The position numbers were made by a program, and so were the translations under genes. Under the pieces are notes generated by a model. The model was not told the origin of the DNA. It saw only the letters and a list, made by a program, of their open reading frames with translations, and ran no database searches. From JACZUI01 sp965216725 (GTDB lineage: Bacteria > Actinomycetota > Acidimicrobiia > Spongiisociales > ZC4RG35): DNA of 64,000 nucleotides. Shown in pieces: positions 42,118 through 49,913 of this stretch; within the stretch, counting starts at the first letter, position 1, and each line of letters begins with the position of its first letter. The stretch covers positions 248,001 through 312,000 of the forward strand of contig CBDCGI010000007.1 in the NCBI GenBank assembly GCA_965216725.1, read 5' to 3'.

Positions 42118-43358
42118 GCGGCTTCGAGTTCAAGGTTCAGCTCGCCTACTCCGCGGAACACCAGACTCTCGATCCGATCGGCCGTACTGACCAGATCGAT
42201 CGAACGCACCATGCGGGCCACGATCGAAAAGGTTGCTTCCAGCTCGACTCGCGCCAGAGGCGCACCCACACAATGATGTAGACCCGCCCCAAATGAGACA
42301 TGGGGGTTCGGGGTCCGGCCGACCTCGAGGTCTTCAGCGTCGGGCCCAAACACCTCTGCATCATGGTTGGCCGAGCCGAATAGGAGCCCGACCTTCGAGC
42401 CCTTGTTCAGGGGCACACCCGCGACTTCGGTGTCCTCCAGCACCCACCGCTCGAACATCTGCAGCGGAGAATCGAAACGAAGCATTTCGTCCACGGCCTT
42501 GGCGATGTCTCCCTGCCGGAGGTCACGGTAGGCGCCGGGGTTTGCAGCCAAGGCCAAGAGCCCGTTGCCGATGGCATGGACCGTGGCCTCGTGCCCCGCA
42601 TTCAACGTCAGGATGGAGGTCCCGACGATCTCCTCGTCGCTCAGGGAATCACCCGATTCGCGAACGTCGAGCATGGCCGAGATCAGGTCTTCTCCACGGT
42701 GACGGCGCCGTTTGTTCAACTCATCCTCGAGAAATCCGATGAAGCTCTCCACCGCGGCCTCCGCAGCATCGCCCTCCTCGGCGGTCACTCCTTGGTCGAA
42801 CACCTTGACGATGGCGTGGCTCCACTCGACGAGTTGCGGCTGGTCTTTGGGGGCGATCCCCATCAGCTCAGCGATCATCGCAAGAGGAATCGGCGTCGCC
42901 AGGTCACGAATCGCTTCGATTTGGCCCGACTCCAGAGCCGTGTCCAGGACCCGCTGCGTTGCCCCTTCCAGTTGTGACCGGAAAGCCTCTGACGAACGGC
43001 GGGTGAAAGCTGCCGAAACCAGACGCCGGAGCCGGGTGTGGCGTGGGGGCTCGAGGTCGATGAAGCTCTCCCTGATGTAACGTGTCCATGTCGGCCATTG
43101 CGGCGGGTAGATGCGCCGGTAGAGATCCTGGTCGACGTCTTCGACATCCATCCGATGCCGGAAGTCTCGACCGAACCGCTGACGATCCTTGAGAATCGTG
43201 GAGACGTCATCGTGTGCGGCGAAAAAGGTCAGCTCCCACTCCGGGTCGTAAAACACCGGCGACTCCTCGCGGAGACGGGTGTACGTTCGATAGGGATTCT
43301 CGAGAAATTCGGGTGAGTAGGGATCGAAGGATTGCACAGGTGTGGCAAAGCTAGCCAC
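42114..43358 (-). CDS. Cytochrome P450
   Basis: Class I bacterial P450 of about 414 residues. The I-helix oxygen motif is LNAGHEATVHA, the ExxR is DEMLRF, and the haem-ligand loop is FGAGLHHCVGAPLAR with the proximal Cys. The frame is open for 370 more bases upstream, but that part is repeat-rich and not protein-like. The start is placed at the GTG (VASFATPVQSFDPY); a GTG seven codons later is also possible. The substrate cannot be deduced and no ferredoxin gene lies next to it. Confidence 0.92.
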   Translation of the reverse strand: MASFATPVQSFDPYSPEFLENPYRTYTRLREESPVFYDPEWELTFFAAHDDVSTILKDRQRFGRDFRHRMDVEDVDQDLYRRIYPPQWPTWTRYIRESFIDLEPPRHTRLRRLVSAAFTRRSSEAFRSQLEGATQRVLDTALESGQIEAIRDLATPIPLAMIAELMGIAPKDQPQLVEWSHAIVKVFDQGVTAEEGDAAEAAVESFIGFLEDELNKRRRHRGEDLISAMLDVRESGDSLSDEEIVGTSILTLNAGHEATVHAIGNGLLALAANPGAYRDLRQGDIAKAVDEMLRFDSPLQMFERWVLEDTEVAGVPLNKGSKVGLLFGSANHDAEVFGPDAEDLEVGRTPNPHVSFGAGLHHCVGAPLARVELEATFSIVARMVRSIDLVSTADRIESLVFRGVGELNLELEAA

Positions 43359-43374
43359 AAGGCGGCAGCCCCGG

Positions 43375-43740
43375 CCGACCGGCGTCTGTTTGGCCGGTTT
43401 GTCCACTCGTCGCGGGTGACGCGATTTGTGCAATCCCACGCTCGCGCGATTCGTTGCTGCCTTGGAGACCATCGGCCAAAGTCGGCCGGTATGAAAGGCC
43501 GCAGCTACCGCACCCGTCCCACCGCAAAGACAAAAGCCAGACGATCCTCCGGCCGACTTTGGTCGCCCATCTCCCACCACGTCAAGCGACCCTCGCCGCC
43601 GGGGAACACTGCCAGCAACCGAACAAGACAGGCAATCGTCGACCAAACAGACGCTGGTCGGCATGAAAGGGCCGCAGCTACGACGCCGGTCTTGGGCGAT
43701 TCCGCCTGCTCTCAACTGCACGGCCAAGTCGGCCGGCAGA
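43375..43740. repeat. Intergenic segment of interleaved direct and inverted repeats
   Basis: The gap of 384 bp between the P450 and the permease gene has no credible ORF but contains structured repeats. CCGACCGGCGTCTGTTTGGC (43375) pairs with GACCAAACAGACGCTGGTCG (43641), 19 of 21. CGGCCAAAGTCGGCCGG (43473) pairs with CCGGCCGACTTTGGTCG (43549), 16 of 17, and has a third copy at 43721. A direct repeat of about 25 bp centred on ATGAAAGG and CCGCAGCTAC lies at 43484 and 43656. Confidence 0.75.
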
Positions 43741-43742
43741 TC

Positions 43743-45023
43743 TCAGCGTGCCTGGCCCTTCATGTATCGGGCACCATCGGCGGCCGGCATTCGCAGGTTT
43801 TGGGAAGCCGCAGCCAGCACAAACAGCGTTATCAGATATGGAGTCGCATTGAGCAGCTGGCTCGGAGGCTCCTCGACCAAGAGATAGAAGACGAGGAACG
43901 CAGCGCCAACGGAACCGGTGATGATCGCCGTTCGGGTCCGGCTCCTGGTGATGTAGTAGATGGCCGCCAAGAAGAGCCCAATTGCCAGGGCGAGAATGAA
44001 TGCTCGCACCACGTCGCCTCCCCGGAAGCTCAAAGCCTCGCCAAAACCGAACACCAATGATCCACTGAGTACACCACTCGGGATCCAGTTCCCGAATATC
44101 AGAGCACCGAGACCGATGAAGCCACGGCCGCCTGTCATATTCTCCCGATAGATCCCGGACTGAACGAGCACCAAGAAGGCGCCGGCCAGCCCGGACAGCA
44201 CGCCGGAGATCACGACTGCGTAATACTTCATTCTCAGCACCGGCACGCCGAGCGACTCCGCCGCCCAGGGATCCTCACCACAGGAACGAAGCCTCAGACC
44301 CCAAGCCGTCCGCCACAACAGCCAAGCGGTGAGCGGGACAATGGCCAGCCCGATGATCGTCAGCCAGTTCACGTCCCCGGTGAACCCACGCAGGATCCCG
44401 GCGATGTCCGATATGAAGAACCAGTCCTGATTCTCCAGCCAGCCAAAGAAGTCGGGTGAGGACCATCCGAACACCTCCCCTCCCGCCAGAATCGGGATGT
44501 TGATGGTCTCGATGCCGTCGACCGATGGGGACTGAATAACCGAGCCGCCAGTATCAGCGGTGTAGACGATCGAAGAGAGGAACCGCATGCTGCCTGCAGC
44601 GAGGATGTTGATGGCGACACCGGAGACGATGTGGTCGACATTGAAAGTCACGGTGGCGATGGCGTGGAGCAGTCCGAAGATGGCCCCGCCCACCAGGCCC
44701 AACAGGACACCGCGCCACGGGCCATACATCCATGAGCCCCAGGCTGAAAACCAGGTCCCGGCGATCATCATGCCTTCGAGCCCGATGTTGACCACACCGG
44801 ATCGTTCCGAGTACAGCCCGCCCAACCCGGCGAGAAGAATCGGTATCGACACACGCAGGGCGGCGCTAGCGGTGCCTCGAGTCGTCAGGTTCGACGAACC
44901 GGTGATCAGCTCGGCGATCGTCATGATCAGGACCGCACCCAAAGCGATGAGGATCAGCCTGGTGGTCCGGTTGAAACGTCTTCGTTGGCGGGTCTCCGCA
45001 GGTCGGTCGGCAACAGTCGTCAT
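43743..45023 (-). CDS. Nucleoside-type ABC transporter permease 2 (NupQ/YufQ-like)
   Basis: A 426-residue permease of the BPD_transp_2 family, partner of BMP-type lipoproteins in purine nucleoside uptake. About ten helices are present, with SGVVNIGLEGMMIAGTWFS at the start of the core and GRGFIGLGALIFGNW near the end, both typical. The C-terminus adds two further hydrophobic segments. Its start overlaps the upstream permease stop as ATGA. Last gene of the four-gene operon, followed by the repeat-rich gap. Confidence 0.9.
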   Translation of the reverse strand: MTTVADRPAETRQRRRFNRTTRLILIALGAVLIMTIAELITGSSNLTTRGTASAALRVSIPILLAGLGGLYSERSGVVNIGLEGMMIAGTWFSAWGSWMYGPWRGVLLGLVGGAIFGLLHAIATVTFNVDHIVSGVAINILAAGSMRFLSSIVYTADTGGSVIQSPSVDGIETINIPILAGGEVFGWSSPDFFGWLENQDWFFISDIAGILRGFTGDVNWLTIIGLAIVPLTAWLLWRTAWGLRLRSCGEDPWAAESLGVPVLRMKYYAVVISGVLSGLAGAFLVLVQSGIYRENMTGGRGFIGLGALIFGNWIPSGVLSGSLVFGFGEALSFRGGDVVRAFILALAIGLFLAAIYYITRSRTRTAIITGSVGAAFLVFYLLVEEPPSQLLNATPYLITLFVLAAASQNLRMPAADGARYMKGQAR

Positions 45024-46141
45024 GATGTGTCCGCCATCTCTGCCTCTTGTGCTGTGGCACGGGCGGCGGCTTCAACGGTTCGCTTCGCGACATACCTGGA
45101 GATCACCTCGTAGACGATGACGACGGTGAAAAGAATGACCCCCTGCATGATGGTGACGATTTCACGGGGGACATCGAAGAAGTCGAGGATGAGGGCCGAC
45201 CGCTCGAGGAATCCGAACAACAAGGCCCCAAGGGCGATACCGAGGGCGTGATTCCGGCCGAGCAAAGCGACACCAATGCCGGTGAACCCGAGACCGGGGC
45301 GGAAATCCTGCGGGTATTGGTGGTATTCGCCAAGAAGCAGCGACATCCCAACCAAACCTGCCAGAGCTCCAGAGATGAGCATCGTCTTCAAGACCATCGC
45401 CTTGGGGTTGACCCCGCTGGCATGGGCCGCTGTCGGGTTGACACCGCTCGCCCTCAGGTCGTAGCCAAAACGGCTCTTGTTGACCAGGAAGTGGTATCCG
45501 ATGCCGAGGAAGATGGCGATCACGAGGAACCCGTGGAGTTCGAAGATGCCGCCGGCCTCGATTCCGAAGAACTCGAGAATCGGGTTCAGCGACGGTATTC
45601 GGCCGCTCTCAGGTATTGCAGCAGTCGCCGAAGAGAGCCCACCACCCTCGCTTTCAGGGATGAAATGCTCTCGAAAGAGATAACCACTCAGGCTGAAGGC
45701 AATGAAGTTCAACATGATCGTCGAGATGACCTCGTGCACCCCGCGCGTCGTTTTGAGCAGACCGGCAATGCCGTTCCACACCGAACCGACAAACATCGCC
45801 ACCAAGAGGATCAACCCGACATGTATCAACGGCGGAGCCGAGAACAAGGCGCCAAACCATCCGGCGATGAGTGCGGCGAGTAGATATGCACCCTCGACCC
45901 CGATGTTGAACAGACCCATCTTGAAACCGACGGCAACTGCCAAGGCCGACACATAGATCGGCAATGATCTATTTACGGTCGAAATTAGTGAGTCGGTGGT
46001 GGTCCCGAATTTCCACATCTCCTTGAACGCGTTGAGTGGATCGATGTCGGCGAATAGCAGGACAACCGCAGCGATTACAAACGCAATCACCACGGCTAAG
46101 ACGGGCGCGACAACCGTGGTCAGTATCCGGCCGCCTTTCAC
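45020..46141 (-). CDS. Nucleoside-type ABC transporter permease 1 (NupP/YufP-like)
   Basis: A 373-residue permease of the BPD_transp_2 family, paired with the next gene. Family motifs are MGLFNIGVEGAYLLAALIAG, the GVHEVISTIMLNFIAF loop and FTGIGVALLGRNHALGIALG. Overlaps both neighbours as ATGA, so the ATPase, this permease and the next one are translated together and should assemble as one complex in the inner membrane. Confidence 0.91.
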   Translation of the reverse strand: MKGGRILTTVVAPVLAVVIAFVIAAVVLLFADIDPLNAFKEMWKFGTTTDSLISTVNRSLPIYVSALAVAVGFKMGLFNIGVEGAYLLAALIAGWFGALFSAPPLIHVGLILLVAMFVGSVWNGIAGLLKTTRGVHEVISTIMLNFIAFSLSGYLFREHFIPESEGGGLSSATAAIPESGRIPSLNPILEFFGIEAGGIFELHGFLVIAIFLGIGYHFLVNKSRFGYDLRASGVNPTAAHASGVNPKAMVLKTMLISGALAGLVGMSLLLGEYHQYPQDFRPGLGFTGIGVALLGRNHALGIALGALLFGFLERSALILDFFDVPREIVTIMQGVILFTVVIVYEVISRYVAKRTVEAAARATAQEAEMADTS

Positions 46142-47667
46142 GATGCGACCTCCTGGGCCGAGCCGGTCATGTAGGTCCCCAAGGCTTCAGGTGTGATCTG
46201 TGAAGGGTCGAGATCCGCAACCAAACGACCCTCGAACAGGACGTAAATCGTGTCAGAGAGACCGATCAGCTCCTCCAAGTCGGCTGACAACAGCAGAATG
46301 CCCATGCCGGCGGCCCGGGCATCCTTCAACTCCTCCCATACCGCGGCCTGGGCTCCGATGTCGATTCCACGGGTCGGCTGCGCTGCGATGAGAATCTTGG
46401 GGTCGGCGATCAGCTCGCGTCCCACCACCAGCTTCTGCTGGTTGCCTCCTGACAAAGCCGTCGCCGGAACGTCGGGGCTCGGAGCCTTCACTCCGAAACG
46501 TCGGATGATCTCGGTTGTTTGTGCCCGCGCCCCCTTCTTGCTGATCCAGGGACCTCGTGCATACGGAGGGTTGTTTTGGTGGCCGAGAGCAGCGTTCTCC
46601 CAGAGCGGGGCTGGCAGCAACAAGCCTTGACGATGTCGATCTTCGGGGATCAAGCCGATTCCGGCGTCCCGACGGTCGACTGGAGCCAGACGCGTCAGGT
46701 CCCTGCCGCTGAGCGAAATGGAACCGGTTGCATCGGGCTCGAGCCCAATCAACGAATCAACCAACTGCGCCTGTCCGTTGCCTTCGATACCGGCTATGCC
46801 GACTATCTCACCGGCTCGCAACTTGAAAGTGATATCGGTCAAGAGGTTCTTGCCGCCGGTCTCCGATTCGAGCGACAGGTCGCGTACGTCGAGGAGCACC
46901 TCGTCGGTCACTGTCGACTCCCGGGTCTCGGGCGTCGGCAGTTCCGACCCGATCATCATCTCGGCCAGTTGCCGAGCGTCGACCTGATCGGGTGTGGTGG
47001 TACCCACTGTCTTGCCCCCGCGCATCACGGTGATCGAGTCAGCGATGGAAAGCACCTCGTCGAGCTTGTGAGAGATGAAGATGACCGTCTCGCCTTCCGA
47101 TCGCAGATCACGGATCGAGTCGAACAGCTCGTCGACCTCCTGAGGCACCAGCACGGCGGTCGGCTCGTCGAGGATCACAATCTGTGCGCCACGAAACAGA
47201 ACTTTGATGATTTCCACACGTTGCCGCTCGCCAACGGCGAGGTATTCCACCTTGCGAGCCGGGTCGAGCCGGAGCCCGTAGGTCTCCCCCAGCAGCCGGA
47301 TCTTGGTGGTAGCCGTGTCGAAGTCGATCTCGACCCCGGACCTCGGCTCTGACCCGAGGATCACGTTCTCCAGCACTGTGAGGTTGTCGGCCAGCATGAA
47401 ATGCTGATGGACCATCCCGATACCGGCGTCGATGGCGTCTTTCGGTGATCTGAAATGGACCTCCTTGCCATCTATGGAAATTGTGCCCTCGTCGGGCCTG
47501 ACCATCCCGTAGATGATCTTCATCAACGTCGACTTGCCGGCACCGTTCTCCCCGACAACGGCATGGACCTCGCCGGGCATCACAGTCAGGGAGACGTTGT
47601 CGTTGGCGACCACGCCCGGGTACCGCTTGGTGACGCCGTTCAGATCAATTGCGGGTACCTGGGCCAT
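46138..47667 (-). CDS. Nucleoside/sugar-type ABC transporter ATPase with two ABC domains
   Basis: A 509-residue double ATPase of the NupO/YufO (MglA-like) type. The first half has Walker A GENGAGKSTLM, a GERQRVEIIK signature and Walker B VILDEPTAVL. The second half has VGIAGIEGNGQAQLVD, a degenerate P-loop, and LSGGNQQKLVVGREL with ILIAAQPTRGID, where the usual Walker B Glu is replaced. Such asymmetric pairs are typical of the family. Separated from the lipoprotein gene by a GC-rich hairpin. Confidence 0.93.
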   Translation of the reverse strand: MAQVPAIDLNGVTKRYPGVVANDNVSLTVMPGEVHAVVGENGAGKSTLMKIIYGMVRPDEGTISIDGKEVHFRSPKDAIDAGIGMVHQHFMLADNLTVLENVILGSEPRSGVEIDFDTATTKIRLLGETYGLRLDPARKVEYLAVGERQRVEIIKVLFRGAQIVILDEPTAVLVPQEVDELFDSIRDLRSEGETVIFISHKLDEVLSIADSITVMRGGKTVGTTTPDQVDARQLAEMMIGSELPTPETRESTVTDEVLLDVRDLSLESETGGKNLLTDITFKLRAGEIVGIAGIEGNGQAQLVDSLIGLEPDATGSISLSGRDLTRLAPVDRRDAGIGLIPEDRHRQGLLLPAPLWENAALGHQNNPPYARGPWISKKGARAQTTEIIRRFGVKAPSPDVPATALSGGNQQKLVVGRELIADPKILIAAQPTRGIDIGAQAAVWEELKDARAAGMGILLLSADLEELIGLSDTIYVLFEGRLVADLDPSQITPEALGTYMTGSAQEVAS

Positions 47668-47684
47668 TTACCGTCCAATAGAAA

Positions 47685-47713
47685 CGCCGGGCCCGAGAAA
47701 CCCGGGCCCGGCG
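47685..47713 (-). terminator. Strong hairpin between BMP and ATPase genes
   Basis: An 11-bp perfect GC stem (CGCCGGGCCCG with CGGGCCCGGCG) around a 7-nt loop, followed on the minus strand by TTTCTATT. It lies 25 bp after the BMP stop and 18 bp before the ATPase start. It could be a partial terminator or an mRNA-stabilising stem giving more binding protein than membrane complex. Confidence 0.7.
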
Positions 47714-47737
47714 CAAGTTAGCACGACAGCTTGTTGG

Positions 47738-48916
47738 TTAGCCGGTCGTGGACGGCACTTCGATCTCACCTGAGATGATTTGCTCGGCCAAAGCGTCGAG
47801 CTCAGCGGCGATGTCATCGACGAAACCACCAGTAGTGGAGTAGCCGACGCCGTCGTCAGCAAGACCCAGACGCTTCTCACCGGGCGTGAAGGTGCCTTCG
47901 AGATAGTCCTTGATAGCCAATCCAACGGCCACATCGACTCTCTTCAACATCGAGGTGAGGATGTGCTCGCTCAGCGGGCTGTCGGCGCCTCCGACAGTGT
48001 TGTACTGATCGGCATCAACCCCGATCGCCCACAGGAAGAGATCGTCGGTCGACTGCTCGTCGGCGGCCTCGAACAACCCGAGACCTGAGCCACCGGCGGC
48101 GTGGTAGACCACGTCGGCGCCTGCGGCATACAACGAGAGTGCTGCCTCTTTACCGGCTACGGGATCGTTGAACCCCGCGAAGTCCGGAGGTGAGGTCAGA
48201 TAGATCGAGTCGAGGATCACAATGTCGGGATTGACGTGCAGAGCACCGGCCCTGAATCCTGCATCGAACTTGTCGATGAGGGGGACGGTGACACCGCCGA
48301 TGAATCCGATGGTGCCTGTGGTGCTCTTCAAAGCGGCTGCTGCGCCGACCAGGAACGAGCCCTCCTCTTCGGCGAACAACATGCAACGCACATTGTCCAT
48401 TGCCACCGCTGTGAAGGTCTCATCCTGTGGACAGTCGTCCGTGAGGGCGTAAGTGACTCCGGGGAAGTTCATCCCGATGTCATGCACGTCTCTCGCAAAT
48501 GAGAACCCGTTGGCGATGATCATCTCATGACCGGTCTCCGATAGCAGCTGCAGGTTCTCACCCTTACCGCTTCCGTCGGCAGCCGGCGACAACTCACGAC
48601 CGATATATCCGTACATTCTCTTGCCGTCGTCCCACGCGAGAGCCGCGAGATCGTTGAACGAGAGGTCGCCACGTCCGCCGATGTCGAAGGCCATGCCGAT
48701 TTGCTTGCCTTCACCGATCAAGCCGGCGGCCGTCGTTGTCGTCTCGTCGGGCCCGGCAGCGGTGGTGGTCGTCTCGTCGCCACCGTCAGGTGGCGCGGTC
48801 GTGTCCGTACCGCCGCTGGTGGTAGTTGTGGTGTCTTCGCCGTCATCGGGGCTACACGCGGCAAGCACCAGCGCCAGCACTCCAATGATCGCAAAAAACC
48901 GCAGATAGCGTTTCAC
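47738..48916 (-). CDS. BMP-family substrate-binding lipoprotein
   Basis: A 392-residue lipoprotein of the Bmp/PnrA family that captures purine nucleosides outside the membrane. The signal peptide ends in lipobox LAAC (about Cys21), followed by a long Thr/Asp/Gly linker. The domain begins GKQIGMAFDIGGRGDLSFND, with VVYHAAGGSGLGLFEAA and WAIGVDADQYN downstream, all conserved. The GTG start has GGAGG upstream. First gene of the transporter operon, with a hairpin before the ATPase gene. Confidence 0.93.
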   Translation of the reverse strand: MKRYLRFFAIIGVLALVLAACSPDDGEDTTTTTSGGTDTTAPPDGGDETTTTAAGPDETTTTAAGLIGEGKQIGMAFDIGGRGDLSFNDLAALAWDDGKRMYGYIGRELSPAADGSGKGENLQLLSETGHEMIIANGFSFARDVHDIGMNFPGVTYALTDDCPQDETFTAVAMDNVRCMLFAEEEGSFLVGAAAALKSTTGTIGFIGGVTVPLIDKFDAGFRAGALHVNPDIVILDSIYLTSPPDFAGFNDPVAGKEAALSLYAAGADVVYHAAGGSGLGLFEAADEQSTDDLFLWAIGVDADQYNTVGGADSPLSEHILTSMLKRVDVAVGLAIKDYLEGTFTPGEKRLGLADDGVGYSTTGGFVDDIAAELDALAEQIISGEIEVPSTTG

Positions 48917-49021
48917 GCAGATTCCTCCATTACCTATCTGAAAGAGGACAGTAAGCCTGCCCGTCGAGGAACGATAGTGCGTGGCGACGGGTTGTGTCCT
49001 GCCGAGGTGAAGGTCGGAGGT

Positions 49022-49804
49022 TCAGTCGTCCGCGATAGGGTGAAGACGCTTCGAGGTGAAGCCAAACAGCTCTTGCCAGCGATCCGAGAAGTAGGAGTCG
49101 CCGTAGCCGATCACCGGCAGTGGAATGGGCTGATCGACACCGGCTGCCATTCGCGCCATGGTGATCTCGTCGAAGACCCAGATTGCGGCGTAGTCGGGGA
49201 CCAATGTCGCTTCGATCACGCCGGCCCACTCCCAGTGCCAGGGCTCTTGTAGACGCGACCCACAGTGGGCCCACGGCGGATGTACCCATCCGTAGCGGTG
49301 GGCATTGCCCTGAAGCCACAGGAACTCCGAGTCGTAGCACGACAACTCGGCCCCGCGGCTGCTCCTGAAATCGATGGCCCGGCCCCAGCTGTGGTTGGAA
49401 TGCCCCGGCCGCGCTGTAGGCGGACCCGAGCACTCACGGTGCCGAGCTACCGACGTGGCCACTTCTCCCGTCTCGGAATCGACGGCCTTGACTTCGACCT
49501 CCACATAGGGGCAACGCCGTTCCCAGGCTCGCTGTTGAGTTCCGTAGGTGCGGTAGCAGTCGATGGGACGCAGCCGGATGCCGTCTTCCTCGGCGGCGTC
49601 GAGCATGAGTGCGTACATGTAGGCGGCGTCCCTCTCCAGCCAGCATCCGTCCACCGAGAGCATCCGGTCGTAAGGCAGGTATCCGTTGCTCAAACCTTCC
49701 GCCTCGAGGTCCTGGGTGTACGCCGCGAAACCCGCAGGGACATACTCCTGGGCGAACGACGAGGAGGTGGATAGGGCAACTGTGAGCAGGAGGGCCGATA
49801 TCAT
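49022..49804 (-). CDS. VanY-type D-alanyl-D-alanine carboxypeptidase
   Basis: A 260-residue exported metallopeptidase of the VanY/peptidase M15B fold that trims peptidoglycan stem peptides. A signal peptide (ALLLTVALSTSSSFAQ) is present. The zinc site is GHSNHSWGRAIDF (first His and Asp) and EPWHWEW (catalytic Glu and second His), with DCYRTYGTQQRAW before it. All key residues are intact. It stands alone between the BMP operon and clpC, with no sign of a vancomycin-resistance cluster, so a housekeeping wall role is likely. Confidence 0.92.
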   Translation of the reverse strand: MISALLLTVALSTSSSFAQEYVPAGFAAYTQDLEAEGLSNGYLPYDRMLSVDGCWLERDAAYMYALMLDAAEEDGIRLRPIDCYRTYGTQQRAWERRCPYVEVEVKAVDSETGEVATSVARHRECSGPPTARPGHSNHSWGRAIDFRSSRGAELSCYDSEFLWLQGNAHRYGWVHPPWAHCGSRLQEPWHWEWAGVIEATLVPDYAAIWVFDEITMARMAAGVDQPIPLPVIGYGDSYFSDRWQELFGFTSKRLHPIADD

Positions 49805-49913
49805 TTTGCGCCCGTATTTGATCGGCCTACTCAGCCACCGTCTTTAGCGCAGGGAACGCACCGACACGACCTGCTTTGGATGTAACGCGTGAAAGAGAAT
49901 CACGCTTAGGGCG

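Noticed and set aside
43359..43727. N-terminal extension of the P450 reading frame
   Set aside because: Not protein-like and made of the intergenic repeats; P450 similarity begins near the GTG at 43358.
48917..49021. Purine riboswitch before the BMP gene
   Set aside because: No purine-aptamer core pattern could be recognised in the 105-bp leader.
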